This document shows, piece after piece, positions 1 through 10,983 of a DNA stretch of 64,000 nucleotides (position 1 is its first letter; each line of letters starts with the position of its first letter). Location: assembly GCF_018294505.1 (NCBI RefSeq), contig NC_057794.1, forward strand, positions 190,023,114 through 190,087,113, read 5' to 3'. The DNA is from Triticum aestivum (taxonomy: Eukaryota > Streptophyta > Magnoliopsida > Poales > Poaceae). The notes under the pieces are model-generated. The model was not told the origin of the DNA. It saw only the letters and a list, made by a program, of their open reading frames with translations, and searched no databases. A program made the position numbers and the translations under genes.

Positions 1-527
1 AGATTTCACCCTTGGCGAGGCCAAGGAAACAAAATCTGGATGATCGACCGAGAGACATTTAGCACTCCGCTTCTAATGTTCTCCTTGATGTGCTAGCGTA
101 ACCCATTCATAGATAATTATGGTTTGATATCTAGAACATCAAGTAAAGGTCGGACTTCGGAAACACAAAAATCCATAAGGAATAACTACGGAGGTAAATC
201 CTGCGAAATCCTTATGGGGAGGTGGCCAACTTCTTCAAACAAGATACTACAATAATAGGTCTTCCGGCTAGATGTGTTGGCCATGACATCCACTTTACCG
301 GTTACAGTGAGACCATTATTATCGTTCTTGGGAAAATGTTCCAACCATCATATCTGCCTGAGATTCAGATCTGGTTGGTGTCAGAATATTCCAGACTCAT
401 CGAGTCTAGGAAGAAAAACGAAAGTTTGCAACACAAATCGACGAGATGACGTTGCGAGATTCTCGGGGAATGAACTACGATAGCAAGCTCCAAAGCATGA
501 GCTGGTTCTGCTACATATATGTGAACA

Positions 528-568
528 NNNNNNNNNNNNNNNNNNNNNNNNNNNNNNNNNNNNNNNNN
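528..568. other. Assembly gap (41 N)
   Basis: A run of N. Reading frames that cross it are not interpretable. Confidence 0.99.
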
Positions 569-780
569 GCGGCAACTTGCACCAAATGCACATGAATTAG
601 AGGAAGTCACTTCTTCCATCCAAGCATAGGCTTCATGAACGGAACACGAAGGCATTTCTTACAAAGTTTCCAACACTAGGTTGATGTTCAACATGAATCA
701 TGGGGGGAGACAGAATGCTGCTGATAGGCTCAACAGCAACTCATCGGAATTTCCATATCACTGGACTTCCACCATCATGT

Positions 781-900
781 GAACAAGGTGATAGTATTGG
801 TCAGACCAAAAGATATAATGGTGTATGCTCGAGGGAAAACCACGAGTAAGACAACATTACGAATATCGTTGGTTCTGATTTGATTTGACGATAGCCCATA
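781..900 (-). pseudogene. Gypsy reverse transcriptase fragment
   Basis: Minus-strand translation gives a 40-residue open stretch matching the RT region between the catalytic Asp-containing block and the palm. It has NQIR, then TNDIR (family: ESDIP), then YTIISFGLTN (family: YTVMSFGLTN). The spacing between QIR and SFGLTN is about three residues shorter than usual, so a small in-frame deletion is likely. The downstream YxDD box is not recognisable. It belongs to the element whose LTR is 2789-6917 and is certainly non-functional. The assignment rests on motif reading by eye; a profile search with RVT_1 would settle it. Confidence 0.6.
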
Positions 901-2772
901 CTCAATCAAAGGTTTGGGTAAGATAATAGATCCAACAATTGTTCACAAGGACCAATTGATGAAGATACCATCTTTCTTCAACACACACACACACAAAAAG
1001 ATATCCCTTAACATGAACTAAGTCGGACAAGCTTTTATCTTCCAACTCTCCAAGTTGTTGTTTAGCTTATCCAACTAGCTCAGGGTATCCAACACGGATT
1101 CTTGGAGAAGGGGTGGTTTACAGGAATAAACCAACTTGATCACGAACTCAACATAGCGGTCAGGTGACAACCTGGTAATACTTCCGAGAAGATATACCGA
1201 AAATCACGAATCACCGATATGTTACTAAGCTCGAGAACAATCTTGCTTTTCAGGGCAAGATGATATGATCAAATGAGCGAGGACTTGACAAAATCCTAAC
1301 TCATTAATCAAAGAGTGCACCAGGAAATAAGGACTAGGTAGCACAATCTATCTTAGAATGGTGATTCAAAAATCAACATGCTAAGGATGAGGTTATTGTC
1401 CATTAACTACCAAGCAACAAGGTTGCTAGGAGTATTGAATTCACACATCACGATTCACTTGTCGGCATTCCGGTTGCGACAACACGGAACCGAGGGATGA
1501 ATAATGATGGCGAGAAGTATCACTACATCAAGAATTCACAAGAGCCGGTGCAATCCTCATGAAAATCCTGACATAAAGACGGTAATACTTCAGGGTAGAA
1601 CAGAATCAAAAGTTGGGCTGGCATTTTGATCTGCGGAGCACAATTGCTCTAACCCAATCCTAGATATGGATGTGGTACTGGAGTTTGTTTCTCCTAGTCA
1701 TTCCGGGATAGAATGGCTTGACAGACCACAAGAGTAATAGGCATCGATGAACGAATGCACACATAATCTTGACTATCAATTGATAGACGAGGGTCAGAAG
1801 ACAACTAAAGAGGGACAACTCAAAGGAACATACGATTTTCTGAGTTGTGGATGCATGGTTTAGCATGTCGAACGAATTCAACATATTTCTTCCGGGCAAT
1901 CCATGCGGAAGGGTAGAACTGGCAGAGCCACAATATATAATGGAGAACTCATAGAGGGCCTGTTGTGATCTTTTGATCCAACAAACTTCTGCCATAATGG
2001 TTCATGGTATTTGGAAGAACGATATACCACGGACCTCGAGGACTATCGCAAAGTTACTAATATCCTAAAGGAACTAGAAAACACTATCAACATGAAGTAA
2101 GTAGAGTGAATCTCGGGTTCAAAAACCAGGAATAGAATACGTACTACTAGGTAGCATCACGGGATGCTTTCGAGAATAAAGGCCAGAATCTTCACACTGA
2201 GAACACTAAACATTGCTAGATTACTAGGTGACTCCCTAAAACACCTAGGGTCATAATAATAGCTCCAACATAGATGTCAAGGCAATAGAATACCTCAACT
2301 CAACAATTAGTGTGATTGAGCTGGCATAAAGGAACATCGAAACCAGAGGGAAAGGATTTTGCAAATGCATCAGACTATTTAGAAACCTGGGATGACTCGG
2401 ACAGCATAACGGCTGTAAATGCTCAAAAAAGATTTGAGACATTCACAAAATGGTGGCCTAATCACTCAGAAGCACAATATCAAGGTTTCGAGATCATTAG
2501 AGACATACCGAAGTAGTAGTAACTGGACTGAGGCTTAAATCCAACAATCTTATAAGTCTACGGATTAGTAACACGTGATCCTGATAGAAAGAAGAGATAG
2601 CCTAATTCCTTAACCCCGTAGGAAAGATAAGATGACTCAGATCAGAAGGTCATAAGGTATAAGGAGTAAAAAGAGCCTTACGTTCCATCCCACATTCAAT
2701 TCCCTTATATAACTAAAGAATTTCTAGACTCAACTTCGACCAGTTTGGCTTGGTAATCCTACAGGCAGTCAA

Positions 2773-2784
2773 GCTCTGATACCA
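2773..2784 (-). promoter_or_regulatory. Primer-binding site (initiator tRNA-Met type)
   Basis: The minus strand reads TGGTATCAGAGC, the usual initiator tRNA-Met complement, four bases inside the LTR edge at 2789. It shows that 2789-6917 is the 5' LTR of a minus-strand element. Confidence 0.85.
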
Positions 2785-5324
2785 ACGCTGTCAGGACCCC
2801 GATCCTAAGTCACACCGGTCTAGCATGTAACACATCATATCACTTTGCGGCCTCACGCACGGTATTCCCACGGGTGCCACCTTACCTGACCCGGGACCGT
2901 TTGCGCCTTTTGGCTCACGTATATGATAGTATCGCTAGCATCCATATGACAAAGAACCCGGGCTGACATGGCTAGTCGTGAACCCAAAGTGGCACTAACT
3001 TACAGGGACAGGCATACATGACCCAGCAACGAACGTGTCGGTCATCAACGAGTGAATCCAGGCTGTAGCACTGGGCTAGCAGGACTCCGGTGAACCGGGC
3101 TGTAGCGGGCTAACAGGACTACGGAATTCAAAGTGTGACATTTCCCCGAGAGGACAGACACAGGAACGAAGAAGGACACATGCCGGCCAGCCTAAGTGTT
3201 CCGGAGCAGTAGCAAGCTACCATGGCTCAGTGGAAACACTAGGAGACATTTCCCAGTAAGAGAGGCTACCGAGGATAAACAACTAGGTTGTCAGATCCCA
3301 CACATACCAAGCATTTCAATAACATGCACACAATATGCTCGATATATGCAATACAACATGGCATCACAACATGACTCTATGACTCAAGTATTTAGATTCA
3401 ATAGGCTCCGAGGAGCGAGATATTACAGACATGGGTCTCATGACCCAACACTCAGAGCATACAAGTCAAAGCACATGCGGAAGCTTAACCTGTTTGAGTA
3501 CAGACATCTATAAATGAAAAAGGCTGAGAAGCCTGACTATCTACCAGATCCTGCTGAGGGCACAAGATCGTAGCTGAGGTAACAAGCTAAACGTCGAAGT
3601 CCGTGTGGAACTACTAGTGAGACTGAAGTCTCTCTGCAAAAACATAAATTAAGCAACGTGAGTACAAATGTACCCAGCAAGACTTACATCAGATCTATCT
3701 ACATATGCATCATTATCAACAAAGGGGGTGGTGCAGTTTAACTGCAGCAAGCCAGCTTTGACTCGGTGGCTAACCTGAACTACGACTGCAATGCAACTCT
3801 TTTGAGGTGGCGCACACGAGTCCACATATTCACCATATCAATACACCACTATGGATCCGCTCCCGTCTCCCTACGAGAACGCCATCCATAGCACTCACGC
3901 TTATCTTGCGTATTTTAGAGTATCCACTTTCACTTGTCTATGAACTATGCAAGGGGTCCAAGTTTCCATATCCGAGGAATCCGGCTATTCGAATAGATAA
4001 TGATAACCCTGCAGGGGTGTACTTCTTCACACACGCTTTCGCCACTTATCGCCCTGTACACGTCATGTACCTCGGCAACCTTCAAGCAGAAGCCGGGCGA
4101 GGGAGTCGGCCACGACCTGACTAACCGAACAAGTCTCTAGTCCAGGTTTATCGCCTATTCGGGTTCCATCCGCAAGTAGATCCGGCCGGGGTGTCGCTTA
4201 CGGCCCCAAACGATGTGAGCAGGGTTCCCAAGCCCACCATCCGGGTGCCACTTGGTACACCGTGCCACTGTGCCTAGTCTGTCCCAAGCCCACCTGTACC
4301 GGGTGCCACTTGGTAGACTACTAACACTACCTACAAACACCAGAAACTAGTTGCAACTCCTGGACAGAGATCAAGTTGATTAATAACTCGAGAGGGGCAC
4401 TTAAGCATTCCAATGTGTGGTAGTAGCTGGTCATGGATCACAAACACAGAACTCAGTTCCTGAGGACGGCTGCAATGAGACAACCCACCATGTACTCCTA
4501 CATGGCCTCTCACCGCTACCTTTACCAAATCGTGTTCACACACTTAGCTCTCAACGGTAGGACATGTTCACACACCTCTGGTTCATCCCCGATGAATCAG
4601 ACCTGACTCAACTCTAAGCAGTAGCAGGCATGACAAACAAGCATGAATGAGTAGGCACAATAGGGCTCAAACAACTCCTACTCATGCTAGTGGGTTTCAT
4701 CTATTTACTGTGGCAATGACAGGTCATGCAGAGGATAAAGGGGTTCAGCTACCGCAGAAAGTAACAGATGAATCGGTGTTGTCCTAATGCATTAAAAGAG
4801 AGCAGGAGCGAGAGAGTAGGATTGTATCGGAATGAACAAGGGGGTTTTGCTTGCCTGGCACTTCTGAAGATAATATAGTTCTTCATCGGTGTCATCGATC
4901 TCGTCGTCGGAGTCACGTCTATCGAGAGGGGACAAACACCGGCAAACAAGAAAGAACACAATCAATGCAATGCACAATATGATGCATGCTATGACATGGC
5001 AATATGAATGTGTTTTGGGCTAATGCACCTAGCTATGATTTAAATGAGGTTGGTTTGAATACATGATTCAAATTCCAACTCCATATGTGATTATTCAAAT
5101 GCCATTTAATTGATTTCTGCTAAACAGCAGCTATAAGTTGTTCTAACATGCATGAAAATGTTACAGATGGATTCCTTGAATTTTTCTGATAATTTTTCAT
5201 ATATAATTTATTTAATTTGGAGTTACGGTTGAATTTCTATGAATTTTAGAAGTTTTGGGCATTTTCTGAAATTATTAAATCATTTAAGATTTATTTAAAT
5301 TCCAGAAAGGAATTACTGCGTCAG

Positions 5325-5515
5325 CATGACCTCATAGTGACGTCAGCAGGTCAACAGGTCACTGTCCGGTCAAACCTGACAGTAGGTCCCGCGTGTCAGT
5401 GTAATTAGTTTAGTTAGAATTTAATTAAACTAAACTGGGTTAATTAACAGGGCTGGGCCCCACCTGTCAGTGACTCATCGAAGTCAACCAGGGCCCACCC
5501 GTGGTCAAAGTCAAC
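5325..5515. promoter_or_regulatory. Dense cluster of TGAC/GTCA motifs in the long LTR
   Basis: About fourteen TGAC or GTCA cores fall within roughly 190 bases. They include a perfect TGACGTCA palindrome (5338-5345), one TGACTCA, and five copies that read TTGAC on the minus strand, the WRKY W-box core. TGACGTCA and TGACTCA are bZIP-type sites in known plant promoters. The cluster lies in the LTR at the AT-rich to GC-rich transition. Regulatory activity is inferred from motif density only. Confidence 0.4.
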
Positions 5516-6500
5516 GTCAGCTGCGCCGGCGTTTAGCCGCCGGCGAGCCCGACGTGGCGGCGAGAGTGGTTTTGGCCACTCCGACGACCAAAAGGGCCGC
5601 GGAGGGCATCTAGGTGGAGCTGGGGACGAGCCGAAGCTCTTGGTGGAGTTAGCTGGGGTCGGGGTGGCCGGAATCGGCGCCGGCGACGACTTAGGTGGCC
5701 GCCAGAGTACGGCCGAGGTCGAACACGGCGCTGCGGTGCACTAGAGGGGAAACGGAAGGGCGCTGCGGGCTCCTGGGAGGGCGGCAAACTTGGTAGCATG
5801 ATCGGGCGCAGGCTGGGGTGGCCCTGGCCACGGCGGCGCCATGGCCGGCGGCGAGGAGCGATCGGCTCCGGTGATTAGGGCGGCTAGAGGGTACGTTCCG
5901 CAGCGAGAAGAGAGGGGAAAGACGGCAGGGCTCACGTGGATCGTGTAGGGCTGGTCTCCGAGCTCGGGGAAGCACGAACGGCGGCGAATCGACGATGAGG
6001 TTGACGGCGGCCGAAGGTTGAAGATGAGCTTGAAGACGACGCTGCAGGGCTTCCGGAGGGCCGTGGATCGGTGGGGAGGAAGAGGGGGTCGAGGCGGAGC
6101 TTCCTGGGGCGTCGGTGAGGCGTGGGGGTGGCGGTGGCCGCGAGGGAGCACGTCGGTGGCGGCGGCTCCATTCGGTCGCGGGAGGGAGAGAGAGCAGAGG
6201 GGGATAGGGACGGAGGGAGAGACACGGGAGAGTGAGAGAGGGTCGAGGGGCCGCGTGGCGTCTCCAGGGAGTAGCGGAGGCAAGCAGGGAGGCAGGAGGT
6301 GGCCGAGCGCGTGCCGGCATGCGGTGGCCACACGCCTCGCATCCTTCTGGCGCGAGGTGGGAGACGGTGGCGGTTCGGTGGGCTGGGCCGGCCAGCTGCA
6401 GTGCTGGGCCGGTTTGGCTACCAGGTGAGCGCCAGATAAGTCCAGGTGGGTTCTCTCTCTCTCTCTTTTTATATTTCTGTTTTCTATTTTTTAAAATTTG

Positions 6501-6545
6501 TTTTGGCATTGTTTTGAATTTAAACAAATTCAAACAATGCCAAAA
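6501..6545. repeat. Inverted repeat able to form a 20-bp hairpin
   Basis: Left arm 6501-6521 (TTTTGGCATTGTT...) and right arm 6526-6545 (...AACAATGCCAAAA) are complementary except for one extra T, with a 4-base loop. A weaker AT-rich inverted repeat follows at about 6617-6649. Both lie inside the long LTR. Confidence 0.6.
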
Positions 6546-6917
6546 ACTCCTCTGAATATTTTTATTTGCTAGATGGACTTTTCCAAAAGCTCATAAAATA
6601 TTTCAGGGGTATTTGAAATTATATTCTAATTATATGAATATAATTCAAATTCAAATAGCTAATGATTTAAATTCAAAGTCCCAAAAATAAATCCTTTTAA
6701 AATGTTCATTATTTTTGGTTTGGATCAAAACCCTTGCCAAAAATATTAAACATCTAAGAAGAGCATTTTGGAACAATGAATGAGATTTTAGGGTTTTTGC
6801 CCTTCTTTTACTTAAGTTTTTGAGGCTTCCAAATTTCCTCAGTTCAAGTTCAAAAATTTAAACATGATGCACACATGAGGGTCTAGCCTAGTGCATAACA
6901 GGACCAGGGATGTGACA

Positions 6918-7073
6918 GGGACAACCGTCGCGGGAAGTGCTACAAGTGCGGCGTCAGAGGACATTTCAAGAGGGAGTGCCCCCTACTGCGGAAGGAGCCG
7001 GCCGCGGGGCGTGCGCTGATGGCGGACGCCGACGTCGAGGACGTCGGGCTGCTCTGAGTCGCGGCTTAGGGCG
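6918..7073 (+). pseudogene. 3' end of gag from the truncated left unit
   Basis: Encodes the Copia-type zinc knuckle CYKCGVRGHFKREC (CX2CX4HX4C), then a short basic tail. It nearly duplicates 8396-8551. The start is lost at the junction with the long LTR at 6917. Confidence 0.75.
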
Positions 7074-7621
7074 TGAATGATGGGCTAATAAGCCATGGCG
7101 ACGAAGCCGGGCACGTTGAGCGCGGGTATGGGCGCGCGCTGGACTTTCTGGGCGCGTCGGGTCCGAGGACTAGGGCGTGCGTGTGTGCATGCGTTGGGTG
7201 CATGGGCGTGTCCATGCACCGGGGTAGTGTGTGTGTGTCTGTTGGCGATCCGTGTGGAGCGATCAGGTCGCCTGGTTGATGCTCAGCGCGAGACGCGGGC
7301 GCACGCGCGTGCGTAGCGGGCGCGACGAGAGCATGCAGGGCGTGGAGTAGATCGCGGGCGAGTGGAGGTGTGGGTGCGTGCCCAGTGCGGTTGCTCGGGG
7401 ATATAAAGCCACGGGGTGATCGTTGTAATAGTTGACATGATCGAGTTCGTGCTCGAGGTAAGGGAAAAACGTATGTGCGCTGGAAAAATCCCCATGTCCA
7501 CTGTTGTCTAAACTTCTCTAAATCTTTTCTTCCTCCTCTCCGGTGACTGAGCCACGGCAATAGTGAGCAAGCAGAGCGAGAGGGCGAGGAGAGCTGCCGC
7601 GAGGAGTTGGCGGTTCCAACA
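7074..7621 (+). repeat. LTR (548 bp) of the gag-only element, left copy
   Basis: Starts TGAATGATGGGC, ends GGCGGTTCCAACA, and is followed by a primer site. A TATAAA box at 7402-7407 follows a GC- and GT-rich upstream part that includes a GTGTGTGTGT run. The matching right copy is 8552-9095. Confidence 0.8.
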
Positions 7622-7623
7622 AT

Positions 7624-7636
7624 TGGTATCAGAGCC
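7624..7636 (+). promoter_or_regulatory. Primer-binding site (tRNA-Met type)
   Basis: TGGTATCAGAGCC, two bases after the LTR edge. It fixes the plus orientation of this element. Confidence 0.85.
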
Positions 7637-7660
7637 GCGTGGAGGAGGAAGCTCGCCGGC

Positions 7661-8497
7661 GATGTCCATCGTGCCATATGCCGGCGGATCGGGCAGCACG
7701 GTGGCGCATGCAGCGCCGGTGCTCATGGGGAGAACTACATCGCCTGGACCATCAAGGTGGAGGCCGACCTGGACGCCGCTGGGCTGTGGGAGGCGGTGGT
7801 GCCGCCGGAGGACGCCGCGTCGTCAGTGATCGCCAAGAAAGATAAGCCGGCGCGGGCTTACCTGCTCCGGGCGCTCGCCGATGATTTGCTGCTGTAGGTG
7901 GCTGCAAAGAAGACCGTGGCGGAGATATGGAGCAGCCTGAAGGCCCGGTTCGTCGGGGCTGATCGCATGCGGGCGGCGCGACTGGGCACGTTGCGCGGGG
8001 AGTTCGAGCTCCTGCGCATGACGAGCAATGAGTCGCTGGACGCGTTCGTGGGGAAGATCAGCGGCATGGCGGCGCGCTACACCGGGCTGGGAGCGACCCT
8101 CGACAACGCATCAATGGTGAGGAAGCTCCTGGACTGCGTCCCGGATCGTCTGTACGCGGCGGTCGCCGGGATGGAGCAGTTCTGCAACTTGTCGGAGCTG
8201 CTCTTCGAGGACGCGCTCGGGCGCCTGAAGGCGTTCGACGAGCGGCTGCGTCGACGAGGATAGGCAGGCGGCGAGCGGGCGGACGGTGAGCAGCTCATGC
8301 TCACCGCGGCACAGTGGCGGGCGCGCAAGCGGCGCCGGGGCGGTGCACGCGGAGAGGACGACGACGATGACGCGGCCAGCACAGCATCAGGCGGAGGGGA
8401 CAACCGTCGCGGGAAGTGCTACAAGTGCGGCGTCAGAGGACATTTCAAGAGGGAGTGCCCCTGCTGTGGAAGGAGCTGGCCACGAGGCGTGCGCTGA
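7661..8497 (+). pseudogene. gag: Broken gag of the gag-only Copia-like element
   Basis: The product would be the capsid/nucleocapsid protein. Visible parts in order: a start near 7661 (MSIVPYAGG); the Copia gag entry motif GENYIAW with GLWEAVV; a helical UBN2-like body (AEIWSSLKARF, LDAFVGKISGMAARY, VRKLLDCVPDRLY); a basic and acidic linker; and the zinc knuckle CYKCGVRGHFKREC. Frames disagree between the start and GENYIAW, so there is a frameshift at about 7715-7735. In-frame stops are TAG at 7895-7897 and TAG at 8261-8263. No pol follows; the right LTR begins 54 bases after the gag stop. It is non-functional as it stands. Confidence 0.75.
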
Positions 8498-8551
8498 TGG
8501 CGGACGCCGATGTCGAGGACGCCGGGCTGCTCTGAGCCGCGGCTTAGGGCG

Positions 8552-9095
8552 TGAATGATGGGCTAATAAGCCACGGCGACAAAGCCGGGCACGTCGAGCG
8601 CGGGTATGGGCGCGCGCTGGACTTGCTGGGCGTGTCGGGTCCGAGGACTAGGGCGTGTGTGTGTGCGTGCGTTGGGTGCATGGGCGTGTCCGTGCACCGG
8701 GGTAGTGTGTGTGTGTCTGTTGGCGATCCGTGTGGGAGATCGGATCGCCCGGTTGATGCTCAGCGCGAGACGCGAGCGCACGCGCGTGCGTAGCGGGCGC
8801 AGCGAGAGCATGCAGGGCGTGGAGTAGATCGTGGGCTGGAGGCGCGGGTGCGTGCCCAATGCGCTGGCTCGGGGATACAAAGCCACGGGGAGATCGTTGT
8901 AACAGTTGACATGATCGAATTCGTGCTCGAGGTAAGGGAAAAGCGTATGTGCGCTGGAAAAATCCCCGTGTCCGCTGTTGTCTGAACTTCTGTGAATCTT
9001 TTCTTCCTCCTCTCTGGTGACTGAGCCACGGCAACAGTGAGCGAGCAGAGCGAGAGGGCGAGGAGAGCTGCGGCGAGGAGTTGGCGGTTCCAACA
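8552..9095 (+). repeat. LTR (544 bp) of the gag-only element, right copy
   Basis: A full-length match to 7074-7621. The TATAAA box of the left copy reads TACAAA here (8876-8881). The right edge gives way directly to the accessory gene of the large Tat element. Confidence 0.8.
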
Positions 9096-10983
9096 TTCTC
9101 TTCGCCACCCATGTTGACCATGGATATTCTTTGCCTCCCCATCCTTTCCGGGGATTCCTGAACTTCTTTGGAGCACAACTCCACCACTTTATTCCCAACA
9201 CCATCGTATATCTCGCTGCCTACGTGTCCATGTGCGAAAACTTCTTAGGTTGTAGGCCACACTGGGGTCTTTTCAAGCACATTTTCACGTGTTGTTCCCC
9301 GTCGGTCAAGAAGGCCAACCCGAGTTATGAGAGGACGCACGTGATTCAGATGTGTGGGGGTCTTGGGATTCAAATGAGGGGTAAAAGTACTTTCCCAGCC
9401 TCTTCCTGAGTCGGTCCAAGGATGGCAGTCGACCTGGTTTTATTGCAAAGACCAGCCGACTCCAGATCAGCCGACCGGTCTTCCTCCTTTCTCCATGGCT
9501 CGGGTCGAGAAGCCCTCCGCGTTGAAAGTGATCCCAGAGGAGAAAGCGCAGGTGAAGGTGTTGGTCGAGCGGGTGGTCCAGCTCGTCCGGGACGGCGTGC
9601 CCGGTATGGATCTATTGGAGGTCTTCCTTAAACGACGCATCCAGCCGCTCCAAGACCGTGACCATCCGATGTGGATGTACTCAAGTATTGAGGATTCCAC
9701 TCGGATCCACCCCGAGGAGGTCGATGAGGACACGGTGGAGAGTTGGCTAAAGAGCATCACTAGCAACAGGATAACCCCAGGGGGTCCAGGAGAGTCCCTC
9801 CATTCGACAACTCACGCCAACCAGACAAAGGTCCGACTCTAAATTGTTGAGTGTTCTCTTGATTCATCATGTAATTGCTTCTTGACAACCGACTGATTTT
9901 TGCTTCGCTTGTTATCTCTCAGACTCTTACGGAGATGTACTTGATGCCCAACGGGGAGCAGGAGCAGGACCCAGAGGGGGAGGCGAGCGGAGGCGAGAGC
10001 GGCGAGTGGCACTCTGATGAAGAGGAGGACGGGGAGAGTGACGACCCGAGTGATGAAGAGGTCGACTCACCTCCTCATAGGGAAAAACGATCCAAGCACG
10101 CTCACGACCCGGCAAGCATCCACGACAAAGCGACCGCACCGACTGGACAGTTGTCGAAGCGCCCTCGGACGTCTTCTCCAGTGCCGACTGAGAGGACACC
10201 GAAGCAACCGAAAGTTGAACCGTCTCCAGCGCCGACTGGTAAGGCGCCGAAACAACTGAAAGCCACGTCATCCAAACCGCCGAAGGCTTTGCCCAAGATC
10301 AAAGTGGCCATTCCTATTGTCTCTGGGTAATAATCAGACCTGATTCTTTGGTTGACTTGGTGCGATAGACGTGAACGACTGAATATTGAAATTTGCAGAG
10401 CTGCTACCTCCGAGACTTCCACCCGCAAGTAGGAAGATGAAGAAATGGAAGATGCAGTCACCTCCAACCCAGGTACAACTCTCGTAATCTTGTCTTTGGT
10501 TATTTGGTCGATTAAATTATGACGACTGATCTGGAGTCGATTGATCTCTTTGCAGCCCCTCCCAATATCATTGAGCTTCCAGATGATGATGATGACGCGC
10601 CGCTAATGCCTAGGAGGAACAAGAAGGCATCAGCTGGCAAGACATCCCAAACAGAACCGACAACAGAGCCAGTGGTTCAACAGCTTGAAGATGTGAGCAG
10701 GGCTTCTGTTAGTTTTGCTGATCCAGTGTCGAGTGTACGCCCCACATCGTCGACCGTGCCAGTGCCTGCTTCAACCGTCCAACTTCATACCTCAGAACTC
10801 CAAGCTGCTATGTCTGGACCATCAGTCCCATTCTTCACCACTCATCACATTCCAGAAAGCCAGGCGGATGCCGCTGCGGAAGCCATTCGCCAGGCTAGTA
10901 TAATGATGGAGCGGGAGAAGGTGGTGCACGAGAACAGTCAGGCTGCTTATGACGCCAGCACGGCCCTTCAAGCCAGTGTCCAA

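Larger units (their letters stand above)
1..2788 (-). mobile_element. Decayed interior of a long-LTR Ty3/Gypsy element
   Basis: This is the interior of a minus-strand Gypsy element whose 5' LTR is 2789-6917. It runs leftward out of the window. Orientation is set by a primer-binding site next to the LTR at 2773-2784. No long reading frame survives on the minus strand. The only protein match I could read is a reverse transcriptase remnant at 781-900. The region between that remnant and the primer site is where gag and protease would lie, but I could not recognise either. A short assembly gap (528-568) falls inside. I infer an old, formerly coding element rather than one born without genes, because RT homology is visible in about the expected place. 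Confidence 0.7.
2789..6917 (-). repeat. Very long 5' LTR (about 4.1 kb) of a Gypsy element
   Basis: Read on the minus strand it starts TGTCACATCCC and ends GGGGTCCTGACA, with the TG...CA ends expected of an LTR. The inner edge abuts the primer site at 2773-2784 and the outer edge abuts Copia gag sequence at 6918, so GGGAC (6918-6922) is the likely target duplication; its partner is outside the window. The LTR has an AT-rich part (about 5000-5320 and 6450-6880) and a GC-rich part (5520-6430) that stays open in several frames only through composition. It contains small direct repeats, for example GGGCTA(G/A)CAGGACT twice near 3070-3125 and a GGGTGCCACTTGGTA block twice near 4240-4320. A second copy begins at 63558. 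I do not assign a family name. Confidence 0.85.
6918..9095 (+). mobile_element. Partial tandem of a small gag-only Copia-like retrotransposon
   Basis: Order: interior tail (6918-7073), LTR (7074-7621), primer site, gag-only interior (7622-8551), LTR (8552-9095). The tail upstream of the first LTR is a near copy of 8396-8551, so the first LTR is shared between two units instead of facing host DNA. The interior is only about 930 bp and holds gag but no protease, integrase or RT. It must have depended on enzymes from another element. This layout matches the TR-GAG class of non-autonomous LTR elements described in plants. The left unit was cut by the long-LTR Gypsy insertion. The right edge (9095/9096) abuts the accessory gene of the large Tat element, with TTCTC (9096-9100) as the candidate target duplication. 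Confidence 0.75.

Noticed and set aside
5691..6533. A 280-codon open frame on the minus strand, with overlapping long frames on both strands
   Set aside because: It lies in the GC-rich part of a 4.1-kb LTR. All frames are open there through low stop frequency. The product is Pro/Ala/Arg-rich with no recognisable domain.
7624..7636. TGGTATCAGAGCC segments as tRNA gene pieces
   Set aside because: They are isolated 12-13 base primer sites next to LTRs, with no cloverleaf around them.
7066..7677. Similar 203- and 213-codon minus-strand frames in the two LTRs of the gag-only element (the other at 8563-9204)
   Set aside because: They are copies of the same GC-rich LTR read backwards. Their similarity reflects LTR identity, and they run over the LTR edges into unrelated DNA.
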